This document shows, piece by piece, positions 1-10,700 of a stretch of 64,000 nt of DNA. The position numbers were made by a program, and so were the translations under genes. Under the pieces are notes generated by a model. That model was not told the DNA's origin. It was given only the letters and a program-made list of their open reading frames with translations, and did no database searches. Every line of letters begins with the position of its first letter. Positions within the stretch are counted from its first letter, which is position 1. Source of the DNA: Deroplatys truncata (lineage: Eukaryota; Arthropoda; Insecta; Mantodea; Mantidae); assembly GCA_030765065.1 (NCBI GenBank), contig CM060980.1, positions 59,318,364 to 59,382,363 on the forward strand. The letters are read 5' to 3'.

Positions 1-432
1 GGCCGGAACCAGGAGTGACGCATAGCAGTGACAAGGTCCCTACAGTTTCCGGATATAAATGCCCCGGCAGACGGACAGGCAGCCAGGGGACCCGGTCCAT
101 ATGGGGTCCAACGCCTCCGCCGGGGGCAGATCTTATACCCAGAGGGCCGAGGAAAGGAGAAAGTTCACAGAGAGCATCCTTTCTCCCTGCCACGCTGTAC
201 CGAAACTCCATCGCCGACACTTCCAACCCTCAAACAGGGTAAAGGATGAATTAAATGATAATGGATTGACAGGAAATTCGGGGGGTGAAAGAAACCACTC
301 CAGCATTCGCTTGACGACCCGGGAAAACCTGAAAAAACTCATGGGTCAGAGTGAATGGTCGCCGGGTATCAATCCCGGGACCTCCCTAATATGGGCCACA
401 ACCGTTGCCGTCTGAGCCATCCCGCTCGGTCA
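1..432 (-). repeat. Compound tRNA-derived SINE, reverse orientation (family 4)
   Basis: The right end holds a tRNA-like promoter read on the minus strand: a B-box-like segment at about 368-382 and an A-box-like segment near 412-430. The body contains a block (gcatcctttc, then a C-rich stretch, then gacaggaaattcgggg) that recurs at 30090-30230. A related, more diverged block lies at 63420-63520. The left end runs off the window. The open frames across it are not conserved as protein. A repeat is well supported; the exact boundaries are not. Confidence 0.6.
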
Positions 433-546
433 GTAATCCTTGCTTATAATTAAAATTTACACAATAGTTTCTTATCTGTCTGTCAACAGCGCACTAATAC
501 TGCTCTGTTCGGCAACAGCAGCAGTCCTAAAATAAAGGTAATTATG
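433..546. other. Short A+T-rich spacer
   Basis: No recognisable feature between the SINE and the MITE target-site duplication. Confidence 0.4.
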
Positions 547-554
547 CTGTAGAC

Positions 555-709
555 CAGAGGTGGCGAAAACGTGACTCGCGAGTTATTTTGACTCGCAGGC
601 GCCGTTCCCTCTCTGCAACCGTCCCTTTGTTTTTCACATGCTGCTGAGTGATGCAGTGCGTGTTGCATATTTGGTGACTCGCGGAAGGAAGTCGTTTTCG
701 CCACCCTTG
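555..709. mobile_element. hAT-like MITE (155 bp) with 8-bp target duplication
   Basis: The left end reads CAGAGGTGGCGAAAACG and the right end, reverse complemented, reads CAAGGGTGGCGAAAACG. The terminal inverted repeats are therefore 17 bp with two mismatches. The 8-bp sequence CTGTAGAC directly flanks both ends (547-554 and 710-717). TIRs starting CAG with GTGGC and an 8-bp target duplication are typical of the hAT superfamily. No coding capacity is present, so it must have moved with a transposase supplied elsewhere. A subterminal TGACTCGCG motif is repeated in inverted orientation inside both ends. Confidence 0.85.
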
Positions 710-740
710 CTGTAGACGATTGTTATGACAATGCTAACAA

Positions 741-799
<59 letters not shown>

Positions 800-816
800 A
801 TAATAATAATAATAAT

Positions 817-852
<36 letters not shown>
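741..852. repeat. Compound microsatellite (TAC)n then (TAA)n
   Basis: About 58 bases of TAC units turn directly into about 55 bases of TAA units with one interruption near 817. Leucine/isoleucine and serine runs in the overlapping open frames come only from these repeats and are not genes. Confidence 0.95.
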
Positions 853-853
<1 letters not shown>

Positions 854-859
854 TTAGTG

Positions 860-2621
860 TTCGTAGTAATTTTCATTAGGAAAGGCAAGCATTCTAAACG
901 TTTGTGGGGCCGTACTAACATGGATTTAGATTCAAGGTGTAGCTGATATAGAAACACTTTTACTCTTCTTCTTCTCCATGCTTTAAGGTATTAAGCCAGT
1001 TGCAACTCCAGTTTGTCTATCGCTTTACTGATGGCCGGTGGATCTTATGTCAGTTTGATAGCTTTTTCGATAATAGTGTTTTAATCTACTTTCATTCTTG
1101 CTGTCAAGGTGGAAGGTTGAACTTCTGGCAAGTGCTGGTAAGTCAACCAACCTGAGTGTTTCGCATATTTTACTGCACGTATGTGCATGAACTATATTAA
1201 ATAATTTTAATTGTGGTACCTATATGTATTACTGCAGACATAGAATATGTGCAATTTTAGTATAGTTTTCATATTTGCTAGCTAAATTTTAGCACTTAAA
1301 TCGTACCTTGGTCTTTGCTTCCTTTATAAATGTTAACATTTAGCTACGATGTAATTAATGCAACAGCTAAGTATGAGCTGCAAGTTATTGATTTTTAAGA
1401 TCAGCAACGAGGGGTAAATAAAAGATCTCTTGTTCGCCACCAATGTTAATGTTGGTGACCTTACTATGAAACCACCATGTTCAACAGTTATTAGTAACTA
1501 ATTTTATTTTCGCGTGAATACTACTTCTATTCTTAGCTATTGTCGAAAACATAGTATGTTAATTACCCTTATGTGCATTAATTCTTTCTACGTTGTCTCA
1601 GAGTTTATTAGTATTTATCAATTAAATATAAAATATTATTGAAGCGAAACACGTCATCAAAACAGCTTATGAAAGCAACAAAATCATGTTAAACGATTAG
1701 ATAAAGTAGTTTAAAAAATAAAGGACAACGCAAGTATGTTTACTGGAGCCACAGAGTAACAGTGGCATCCTGCAGTATGGTAGTGCAATAGTACATCTGT
1801 CCTGTAATGGCAAGGGTGAGAATAATGTGGTCGGCTATGTAGACAACGAATATTCTCGAAACAGAATCATGTTCTTCGGGTGTAACTTTTAATAGCGCAT
1901 AGTCTCACTATTCGTCTGTGAAAGCGGCATTGTAATGGTCCTCCGTGTAAAAGTAAATAGGTGACTACTGGTCTCATATAACGGAGTCACACTAGTGAAA
2001 GCAAAACTACTGAAGTTTTATTTCAAGCTATGGAGAGTTATGCGGTATTTCATCTATGATTTAAGCAAGGTATGAAAGAATAGTGTTTTTGAACGCATAG
2101 ATGACCAATATCCACGGATTTATTGCAGGTCAATTTGTTGCATCCGAGGAGATAATCATGGATATCATTATGCCTCTTCTATGTTTGTTAAATGGATATC
2201 GTCCTTAATTTATTCCCGTAACAAAATCGGAGCTTTAATCTTGCACTTATTTAGTTTGTTTTAAAAATAAATGTCCTTTCAGAGCATTTGTATTTTCATT
2301 CTTATAATTAATATTCTATATTTGCTCGTGATTTAGGCACTGTTGTATAATGCACTTAGTACTCATCACACAAAATATTATGCTATGGCGATAATAATAA
2401 TAATATTTATATCGATATAATATAATTATAAATAACAGTAAGTTAAAATATATGATTTGATAGGACCTCATATCAAATAAGTTTGTTTTACTCTCCGGAA
2501 AGTAGTCTTTATTGTGACATTTCCGATTGCAAGTTTAAGGCATAAACAGATAAAACATAAACTCATAGAAAAGGAAGAATTCCTTAATCACCATCTAATT
2601 CACTTAATAATAACCACATAA
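860..2621. other. Unannotated A+T-rich DNA
   Basis: No open frame with recognisable protein similarity, no tRNA-like promoter and no terminal repeats seen. There are scattered AT-rich microsatellite traces near 2385-2435. Confidence 0.4.
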
Positions 2622-2940
2622 GGTTGGCCCCGTAGCTTGGTCGGTAGAGCACCTGCCTGCTGTGCGAGGAGTCCGGTTCGATTCCCGGCAAGGGTATGGG
2701 AATTTTTCTCTAGCCAGGATTATTCCCTATCCTCCCCAGAATCTGGAAATGTGAATCAGAGTGTGAGTGTGTGTGTGACCAAATGAATAAAACTCAAAGT
2801 ATACCAGAAATCCAATGACAGGCGAGTACAAGTTAACACCATTGCCTATAGGCAGTAGGTATGTTACATAGGAAATGCCGCTGATATAACCATTGCAGTT
2901 AAAGGCGGGGTATAGATTGAAATAAAAACACAGCACTACA
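2622..2940 (+). repeat. tRNA-derived SINE (family 3), copy 1
   Basis: It begins with a tRNA-like head: an A-box-like GTAGCTTGGTCGGTAGAGC at 2632-2650 and a B-box GGTTCGATTCC near 2674. The body has the phrase agccaggattattccctatc, then a short TG-rich run, and it ends in an A-rich stretch. The second copy at 3215 shares both head and body. The tRNA-like head lacks a clean cloverleaf and continues into SINE body, so it is not a tRNA gene. Confidence 0.8.
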
Positions 2941-3214
2941 TAATATACCCTTTTTTATCTGCATACGTCTGCTTTTCATTTGAGCTTATATAAGTTTGCA
3001 CTGTCTAAAATTGGAGGTTTCCAAAAACCGTATTTATTGCTAACAATTCGTTTGTGCTTTACTAAGCCATGCGATTTCTTAAATTTATAACGACGATATT
3101 CTTTTTATACTCAATGTTCTGCTTCCAAACGGAACTTAACGCCATCACTAATAAATTCCCCATTTGACAACACTGACCAATTACCTAATTTTGCTCGGAA
3201 AAAACTCACACCGA

Positions 3215-3498
3215 CTGCCTCTATAGCCGAGTGGTCAGTTCTGGCTTCTCAACCCAGAGATTCTGGTTCGATTCCCGGAACGAATGACTTTTTAGCCAGA
3301 TTCGTTCCCTATCCTCCGCAAAGTCTGAAAGTATGAATGTGGAAATGAATGTGATTGTGTTTAATAGTAAAAAATATTAATGTCCAACGTTGAGATAACG
3401 TACAGTTCAAACAGTAATAACACCATCCGTTGCTTCGCAAGTAAAACGCCCCCATCCATAGAAGTTGAGGGGGTTTATACAAATAAAACAAAACAAAG
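3215..3498 (+). repeat. tRNA-derived SINE (family 3), copy 2
   Basis: The head contains the A-box-like TAGCCGAGTGGTCAG and the B-box GGTTCGATTCC near 3267. The body shares the agccag/ttccctatcctcc module with the copy at 2622 and ends in an aataaaacaaaacaaa tail. Only about 275 bases separate the two copies. They share orientation, but the heads differ enough to suggest separate insertions. Confidence 0.8.
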
Positions 3499-4485
3499 CC
3501 ACACCGCCGTTTCATGTTAAACTATGGTTTAATATGCTCATGCTTTCTTGAGGTTCTAAGTGTTCTAACTCAAATACTTCCCGCCGGGCCATCTTATGTT
3601 TTTGTAATATTCTTTTCTTGCACTGATTATTTTAGGTTATAATTAACTTGGACTTACCTTATTAATATTTCCTCTTTGGCCGTTTATATGCATCTATTAG
3701 TTAAGCTTCTCATCAACATCTTACCCTAGTAACAATACTTTCATGACCATTGAAGGGGAGGTGCGAGAGCAGGTAATGTTCAAAATCCACTAAAAACGAA
3801 GCTAGCTTGCCTTGCGTACATAGATGCTTTGTTTATGATGTTTCTTAGAAACTGTGGATTTTTGCTTTTCTTTCCTCCTTCCTCTTGTTTGAGAAAACTT
3901 ATAGGTATTTTCTTGGAATAATCAAAATCAGAAAATTGGTCACCCGCCTTGGGAAATTAATTTCATTTATTAATATATTAAACAAACAAGTCAATAAGTA
4001 AGCTAACTTAAGTATACACGTGAATGTGCTGTTCAACTTTTGAAATACTTTATGATATAATTCAGAAACTCTCCGAAGACACCATACTCTTGAAAGTATT
4101 CGAACTAAACACAGCACCAAAGAAACTTAAATTCAGTATGTTACATTGACTACGTCATACTGTTTTTATCTAATGAGATGCTTCGGCATGACCTACATCA
4201 ATCAATCATGGCTGCTTATCTCCACAACTTTTATCACCTCGCTAGCATTTGTTTCTGTTTTCCATACGCTACTATAAAACACATTCTGTGATATTCATTT
4301 GTTTCTCACATGATAATGCATTAAAATGGGGTGTAGTATTTTAATAACTTAATTAGTATTTTATTGCATTTATTGCTTATAATCCTTTAGATACTTACTT
4401 CTAATCATGAAATAATCAGTTAATCAGAGAGTTTCGACTTTCTCTGGAATAATCAAAACCTTTAGTAAGGTTACTGTTGATAACA
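3499..4485. other. Unannotated A+T-rich DNA
   Basis: No coding, RNA or repeat structure recognised. The minus-strand open frame at 3899-4120 has no recognisable domain. Confidence 0.35.
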
Positions 4486-5420
4486 CACTGCCGTTTGTGA
4501 AAATTGCAATACCAAGAAAGAATTTCCCGAATAAATCCAAACTTGGTGGAAGTGTAGAAGAGTGTGCAAGCAATAAGTGTTTGTGTTTGCAGAGAGATGG
4601 AGTACACGCAGGCCGAGCAGAGCACTCTCGTGTCGGTCCGACAAAGTCAGTGTTGCGCCCAGTGTAGTCAGTGCAGAGCTGTCAAACAAGGTGGAAACAA
4701 TAATAAAACTGCCAGTATGCCTCGTCGACGTCAAAAGGAGCCATATCGGCATGTGAGTGAGTTCGAACGGGACAGAATGATCGATCTCCGAGAAGCGAGT
4801 TTGTCATACAGTGACATTTCGGCTCGTACAGGGATGCTGCTGTGTGATGGTTTGGGGCGCCATTGGTTACAACAACCGATCTCGCCTACTAAGAATTGAG
4901 GGCACTTTGATCAGCAACCGGTACCTAACTGTGTTTGTAGAGCCTGAGGTACTCCCCCTGCTTCAGGCATCTCCGCAGGCCACATTTCAACAGGACAATG
5001 CCCGACCACATATTGCGAGCAATTTAGTTACAAGCCTTCTTCGAAGAGCGACGGGTACCATTGCTTCCCTGGCCTGCACGTTCGCCTGACATGTCGCCCA
5101 TCGAACATGTCTGAGATACAGTGGTCGGCACCTGGTGCGTAACGTCCTCCAGTAACCAGTGTCACGGATTTGTGGGCTCGAGTACAAACTGTGTGGAGGG
5201 AGATCCCTCAGGAAATTATTCAGAACCTTTTTTATTCAATGCCACGGCGTATAGCACCTCTAATTGCAGCGCATGAAGGCCACACCAAATACTGAATATT
5301 AGGTCTCAAAAGTCATGTTTAGATTTGAAAAGTTTATTGTCATGTACCTAACCTGTGGTATTAAATTAATTGAATTCATGCGTTTCCTTCTTGGTGTTGC
5401 AATTTTCACAAACGGCAGTG
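4486..5420 (+). mobile_element. Tc1-like DNA transposon, internally deleted
   Basis: Both ends carry the inverted repeat CACTGCCGTTTGTGAAAATT continuing to about 36 bp, with few mismatches. On the right the element is followed by the TA expected for Tc1/mariner insertion (5421-5422). On the left the corresponding dinucleotide is CA, presumably mutated. At 935 bp it is much shorter than the roughly 1.6 kb usual for Tc1 elements, because the middle of the transposase is missing. It lies in otherwise featureless DNA. Confidence 0.9.
4717..5294 (+). pseudogene. Tc1-like transposase relic, deleted and frameshifted
   Basis: The transposase would bind the element ends and cut and paste the DNA. The first part (4717-4833) starts MPRRRQKEPYRHVSEFERD and continues into a helix-turn-helix-like segment. 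The frame then jumps at about 4833 into the catalytic region, which keeps VMVWGAIGYNN, FQQDNARPHIA (the second catalytic Asp) and, after another shift, SPDMSPIEHV, where the Glu of the DDE triad lies. The stretch with the first catalytic Asp is absent. A TGA replaces the expected Trp after IEHV near 5112. The C-terminus MPRRIAPLIAAHEGHTKY ends at a stop at 5292-5294. It cannot make an active enzyme. Confidence 0.88.
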
Positions 5421-5422
5421 TA

Positions 5423-6024
5423 GTTTCTGTTCAAAAATATATACACACACACAACATATATATCCTAATGTAGTTAGAATTACGTAGCACTGCTTTCGAA
5501 GCCAGGATTATTCCAGGTGTGGTACATTCACTGTAGTAGCACGATTATATGCCTTTATACGTATAATAAAACTAATCAAAACGTTTCTGATACTTATACC
5601 TTTTGGATAAATAAACGATGTTAGTGTGCACTGAGGTGCCTTGAAGCCAGAAATAGTGTGTGTGTATGCGCGCGCGTGTGTGTGTATGTAAATTGTGTTT
5701 GACCTTTTCATTCTAAAATGGCTCAATCGGTTGCTATGGAACCTGGTTGTAACACATGTTACATCCCAGTTAGAAAATAGGCTATCATGTTATCTTAATT
5801 AGACTCACATATCAAACGTTTACAAGCAGATAGTTAACAAATTTCCACGGAATGGATATTTAAGGAGCTTTGCGAGTTTTTATTGCGATCATTCCCGTAT
5901 TTAGCTTATTAACATTTGATATATCCATTGCTGGAATTTTTATTGCCGTTTTTCTGGTAATCATAGGAGCATAGAAAAGGTACAAATGTGTGTAAAGTTA
6001 AAATTTCACCGCAAGACCAAATTT
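5423..6024. other. A+T-rich spacer with TG/CG dinucleotide microsatellite
   Basis: Contains a (TG)n/(CG)n tract at about 5657-5690. The phrase gccaggattattcc at about 5501 matches the body of the family 3 SINEs, so a truncated SINE may lie here. No gene seen. Confidence 0.35.
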
Positions 6025-6929
6025 ATTACTTTCTCTACTATGTATAGTAAGTAGGGGAAGTATGGTATTCCACCCAAAAATTCGATACCGAGATTTCACC
6101 GGAAATATATGTTTTGAGACCCCTGAATCCAAAAGAAGCATTTTTGGAAACATGTCCGTGTGTGTGTCTGTGTGTGTGTGTGTCTTGTCTGTGAACAGCA
6201 TAACTCAGAAACGAACAGTCGGATAAACACCAAACTTGGTATTTAGGTTCAGTATCTTCCAGAGATACCACACGAAGGTTTTCAAGAAAATCCCCACCCC
6301 AGATTACCCTTTACATGGAACATTTTTCGAAAATTTAATTTTCTCAAAAATGGCCCTAAAGATTTTGATTAAAATATCATATGTTCAAGATATTTTCATG
6401 ACAAATGAAATGTATATCTCGAATTTACTGGGATTGTCTCCAAAACTATTCTTCGTTGTGAACGACTTTTGCATAACCGGTATACCATAAGAGATAGACA
6501 AAATTTTACTACACACAAAATGTAGATCGCGTTAAAATACGCAATTTATGTCATATACATTTTTTTGTTGAGTGAACCATTTTCGAGATATTGCTTGTTA
6601 TTCCCTTAAATTTTTCAATACTTTTCTCAAATGGGAATTCGTTATTCAGTTTTTTGTCTTGGATATGCAAAGAGTATTAATCTGTGGCAAAGGGAATGGT
6701 GCTACACCTAGCAACCAGCTATTAAGAGATATGTATATGCTTAAAGGCTACTGTATTTCTATATTGCCCTTGTAAATATATATTCCCCTTACGTCTACAA
6801 GAAACTTAGGTATAAGTTAAGAGTCTGCAAATGTTTATCTCGATTAACATGAAGTAGATGGAGAATAAGCGTTTGTAAAAATAGTTTGTACAAGAGTAGA
6901 GAAATTCATGTAACACATCAGATTTTTTT
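6025..6929 (+). repeat. W-rep copy A, near full length
   Basis: One of the best reference copies. It starts attactttctctac, passes cacccaaaaattcgatac, the (GT)n tract at 6158-6184 and ctgtgaacagcataactc, and ends gtaacacatcagat followed by T. The same order is seen in about 20 places in the window. No protein domain is recognisable in either strand, although short open frames persist (see findings). Confidence 0.93.
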
Positions 6930-7084
6930 AATTGCTCTACCTATTCGTATATTTAAACATGAAATTTGGGCCAAAGTCACAACATCTTACTTTAAGTTCT
7001 AACATTTACTAACATCTCATAAGAGGCAGTTTTACTATCGATTTTGAAAACATTGCAGGAGCATACAGTATGTTACGCAGAAAC

Positions 7085-7120
<36 letters not shown>

Positions 7121-7162
7121 TGAGTGAGAAACGGAAAGATACTTAGAGAGACTAAGTGAGTT

Positions 7163-7201
<39 letters not shown>

Positions 7202-7290
7202 TTGAGAGATGGAGAGAGTTTGATAGCTAGAGGAAGAGCGACATTAGATACAGATAATGAGAGAGCAAGAGAGACAAGGGTTTCGCAGAA
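7085..7290. repeat. GA-rich microsatellite cluster
   Basis: Two pure (GA)n tracts at about 7088-7118 and 7165-7198, embedded in a purine-rich stretch. Open frames rich in Ser and Leu on the minus strand are products of the repeat. Confidence 0.9.
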
Positions 7291-8793
7291 AATACAATAA
7301 CGCGAGCGAAGCAACGGAAACTGGTAGCTTTTTTTAATAAAATCACTGTGAAATTAAAATAATTCGCGATTCAGCAGCTCAAGAATATTGCTTTCTACTA
7401 ATGAGAATAGCGACTTAATGACGTTCGAAACTATAAACAAATGTGAATGTACAGATCTCCGAAGAATAAAAAAAAGAAACACAAATAAGAAGCTAATATT
7501 GAAAAAGCACTGAAAGGAAAAACCACGAATGAATGTTGCTGAGAAGCCTGATATTAGTGAGATTAGGGAGATGAAAATAATAATGAACGTGTAGAATAAT
7601 GGAGGTAATAAAGTAGGAAACTGAGAGTGAAGCACAAAGAATGTGTGAATAAATGAGAAAAGAGGGAGAAAATCAAACACAGGCATATATTAAAAACAAA
7701 AAGTGTATAAAATGTTACACAAAGAATAATAATAAGATTAATACTAAAAGCATGGAAGAATAAGTAGGTAAATACCCACATAAAGGACGGACAACAATAT
7801 ACAGAAGAGGAGACAAGAATACAGGAAGAGGAAATTTCCTGCTGCAGTGCTGTAGCAGCAGGTGCAACGCGTAAGTCTGGGCTAAGTCTATGCGTGGTCT
7901 TGCAGAGGGACCTATAGCTGTAAATTTTCTTGTATGTTTACTACTGAATATTCATACGGTTCACTCTTGCTCCAGTCTCCTTCCTTCATTCATCTAACAA
8001 TGTGGAACAGATTCAACAGAACCCCCCTCCCGGCTCCCGTTGTCGCAGCACCTAGTATCTCTTTGCTCATCCGCTGGTGTTTGTTTTAAAAGTTGCCACT
8101 CCTGAAAATCTCTCCCAGAGTCTTGCCAGCTTCCCTGTCTACCTTGGTACTTCTCTCTCTCTCTCACTCACTCTTTCACGCAATGATTGGTTTAGCGGAG
8201 AATTTTCTAATTGGAGGAACGACCTCCCCGGCAGTTGGCGGTTCCTACTGCTGGACGGCATTGCCACGTTCCTGTCTCACTAAACTGCCTAATCCAACAC
8301 CACCACGCACTACATCATCTCTCTAGATCAGGGCCGCAACACCGTAGGTTTTGAACGTTATACTTCCAGTTTCTCCCTCCCTTTTACTTGCTAAACATGC
8401 TTGTGATTTTGTATTAACAGTCACCATGAAGCTTTGCAGATAGCAGTACAATGTGCTCTGTGTAATAACTGCACATTGGGATAGCAAACTGCCACTGGCC
8501 GACTTGGGATTCTGATTTGGCAAAACAGTTAGCCAACTCTATCGAGTAAAGGATCACTCCTTGGGATGGGATGGGAGGTATCGCGCATTTATTTGGTCTA
8601 GATAAACATGTAGAACTTAGTTAACTAGTAGAAAATTAATTCGGTAAAAATAAAGACTATTCACTACACATGCTGTATTCAATTCTATGTGTGACAGAAG
8701 AATATGAGTACGTGGAATGAAATTCATTACGAAGCCAATAGGTAGCGAGCAAAGTAATGTGTAAGTAACTCTCTTTTTTTCTCTTTGCCATCA
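7291..8793. other. Unannotated DNA: purine-rich, then pyrimidine-rich
   Basis: 7340-7830 is strongly purine-rich on the plus strand and 8030-8300 is pyrimidine-rich. A short hairpin (CTGCTGC/GCAGCAG arms) lies at about 7841-7861. No recognisable gene or element boundary. Confidence 0.4.
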
Positions 8794-9028
8794 GGAGGGC
8801 GCCAAGTTAGCTCACTGGTTTCGTTTACTCTCTTACCGAAGGTCCTAGGTTCAATTCTCAGCTATGGAGAGGCGATTTTAAGTCGTCCCTATTCAGATCC
8901 TCACCCCAGATTAGCTCAATATGTCCAAAACTCTACAAGTTCGACGGTAAGGACTTCCTGATTCCATCACCATCCTTACTGACATTCCTACATCGCAGGT
9001 AATGAACACCGCTCGAGCCGTCAAATAA
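8794..9028 (+). repeat. tRNA-derived SINE, single copy of its type
   Basis: The head has an A-box-like TTAGCTCACTGG and a B-box GGTTCAATTC near 8848. It is followed by a SINE-like body (cctattcagatcctcacccc) and an A-rich end near 9028 (aataataaat). No cloverleaf acceptor stem is evident. Confidence 0.6.
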
Positions 9029-10194
9029 TAAATTGTGCCCAGTCATCGCTTGGTGGAGCGAGGACTACACAGAAAGCATGCAAACAAATAACAACAAAGT
9101 CTTCAGGAAGTCGTATATAAAGCAAACCAAGTTTCTACTTTACAGCAGGTATTTTTTAAGAGACCAGCTTCCTTCATTCTTCCCTCTTTGTTCCGAACAT
9201 GAACCGTTTATATTAATATTGTTTAACAACTAGTAACTTTTTTCTACCTACCACTCCTTTGAGGTAACTTCTAAAGCAAGCAATTTCTTCTAATCCAATG
9301 TCTTAAATAGTTTCTTTTCCTCCTACCCACGAATTTATTTCAGTATTGCCCTTTCTTTCACCACGCATTTATAAAATAATTGCTGATATTTAACAGGTGA
9401 GTCGTTGAATGCATTACTAAACTTTCGTCTCAAGAGCCAAGTTTAGGCCACCTTTTAGAAGTACAAGAAACACAGACCTCTCGCCAAACTAGGCAGTTTA
9501 GGAGGGCGCAGAGGGAGAAATCTAACAGAGTGCTTGATTCAGAGTGGCTTATAGGATTTGCCTCGGACTCCCGCGACCATCCGTCGGAACAGAAAACACT
9601 AACATCTCCCTCGAATTGATTTTCAACATTAAGATAATGGATTACATTGATCGCAAATGCATTAATTAGGGCCGCAACTGGAGTGCGAGGGACGTGCACG
9701 AAAAGAGACGGGCGGATTTAAGTATCCTGGGCTTCGGTATACAGCCTGGTAGTAGATTGCTGCCAGGACATACTGTAGCAATGGACAAAGAGGGAAATGG
9801 CAGTTGCATAAATAAATATCAAAACAGCTTAGTTTCTTACTGTCCGTGCTGCTGGAGTAAACGTTTTCGTAGTTAGTTGGGAATTCCAATGAAGTGCCAT
9901 AGTGATTTTACCGAGCAGGAAATGGCCTTCAAAAGTGGATAATTTCAGGCTAATAAAACGTGAAGTTATACATATTTCTCTTAATATTCCTGAATGCTAC
10001 TGGTATATGCAAATATTTCCGAATCATAGGTGAACATGTTGTGCAAATACGACTGTCTAATTGATATTTTAATATACGTGACTGTGAAAGTGATCCTAAC
10101 TTTTACAAAAAATCCTATAGTCTCATGAAGCAGGTTTTAAGTTAAATGTAAGAGTTAACAAACGCAATTGCTTGTAGTGGTCTTTTGAAAATCC
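9029..10194. other. Unannotated DNA
   Basis: No recognisable coding or repeat structure. Minus-strand open frames at 9430-9699 and 9662-9889 show no known domain. Confidence 0.35.
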
Positions 10195-10205
10195 ACGATT
10201 TGTTA

Positions 10206-10700
10206 TTGAGGAGTTAAATGTTCCTGGAGCTACAGTTTGGGCTGGTATGTGCAGCAAAGGAGTGATAAGCCCTTATTTTCGATGGGACCGTGACTGCTGA
10301 AAGATATCTTGAAATGTTAAGAGAACTATGGAATAAGAAAATACTCCTGTGTTTGAAGGTGTACGAAACAATCTGTTTTGGCGGCAAGACGGTGCTCCAT
10401 CGCACTACGGATTACACGTCCGTACATTTTTGAATAACAGTTTCCAAGGGTGACGAAGGCAGGGTAAAGTCGATTGGCCTCCAAGATAACCGGACCTCAC
10501 ATCGTGTGATGTTTCAATGTGGGGATATTGAAAGACAACGTTTTCACTACGAAACCATTAAATCTACACCACTAAAGGGATTTGATTGACCAGAACTTGA
10601 AAACATTTGTTGTAATAAGGGGAGTTGTGTGTCAAGATATATAATTCGGTATTTAAACGATGTGTTAAATGTCTAGATAGCAGTGGACACTGCACAATTT
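10206..10700 (+). pseudogene. Tc1/mariner-superfamily transposase relic (catalytic domain)
   Basis: Translated across several shifts, the region keeps the order typical of DDE transposases: VPGATVWAGMCSKG, then ISPYF, GTVTAERYLEMLRE, a QDGAPPHYGLHVRTF block with the second catalytic Asp near 10388, a DWPPR segment, and a DLTSCDV/GYLKDNV-like block. A VCQDI segment follows near 10629. Many stops and frame changes show long decay. I could not find terminal repeats, so the element limits are unknown. Confidence 0.75.

Noticed and set aside
741..852. CRISPR-like or other regularly spaced array
   Set aside because: It is a simple trinucleotide microsatellite with no spacers; no CRISPR-type array exists in the window.
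634..957. Open frames with long Ser, Leu, Ile runs on both strands
   Set aside because: They are translations of the (TAC)n/(TAA)n microsatellite and have no other protein signal.
2622..2698. Possible tRNA gene
   Set aside because: A and B boxes are present but the acceptor stem does not pair well and a SINE body follows.
7009..7314. 101-codon Ser/Leu-rich frame on the minus strand
   Set aside because: Produced by (GA)n tracts.
8331..8345. cagggccgcaac as a hAT-type terminus
   Set aside because: No matching inverted end or 8-bp duplication could be found nearby.
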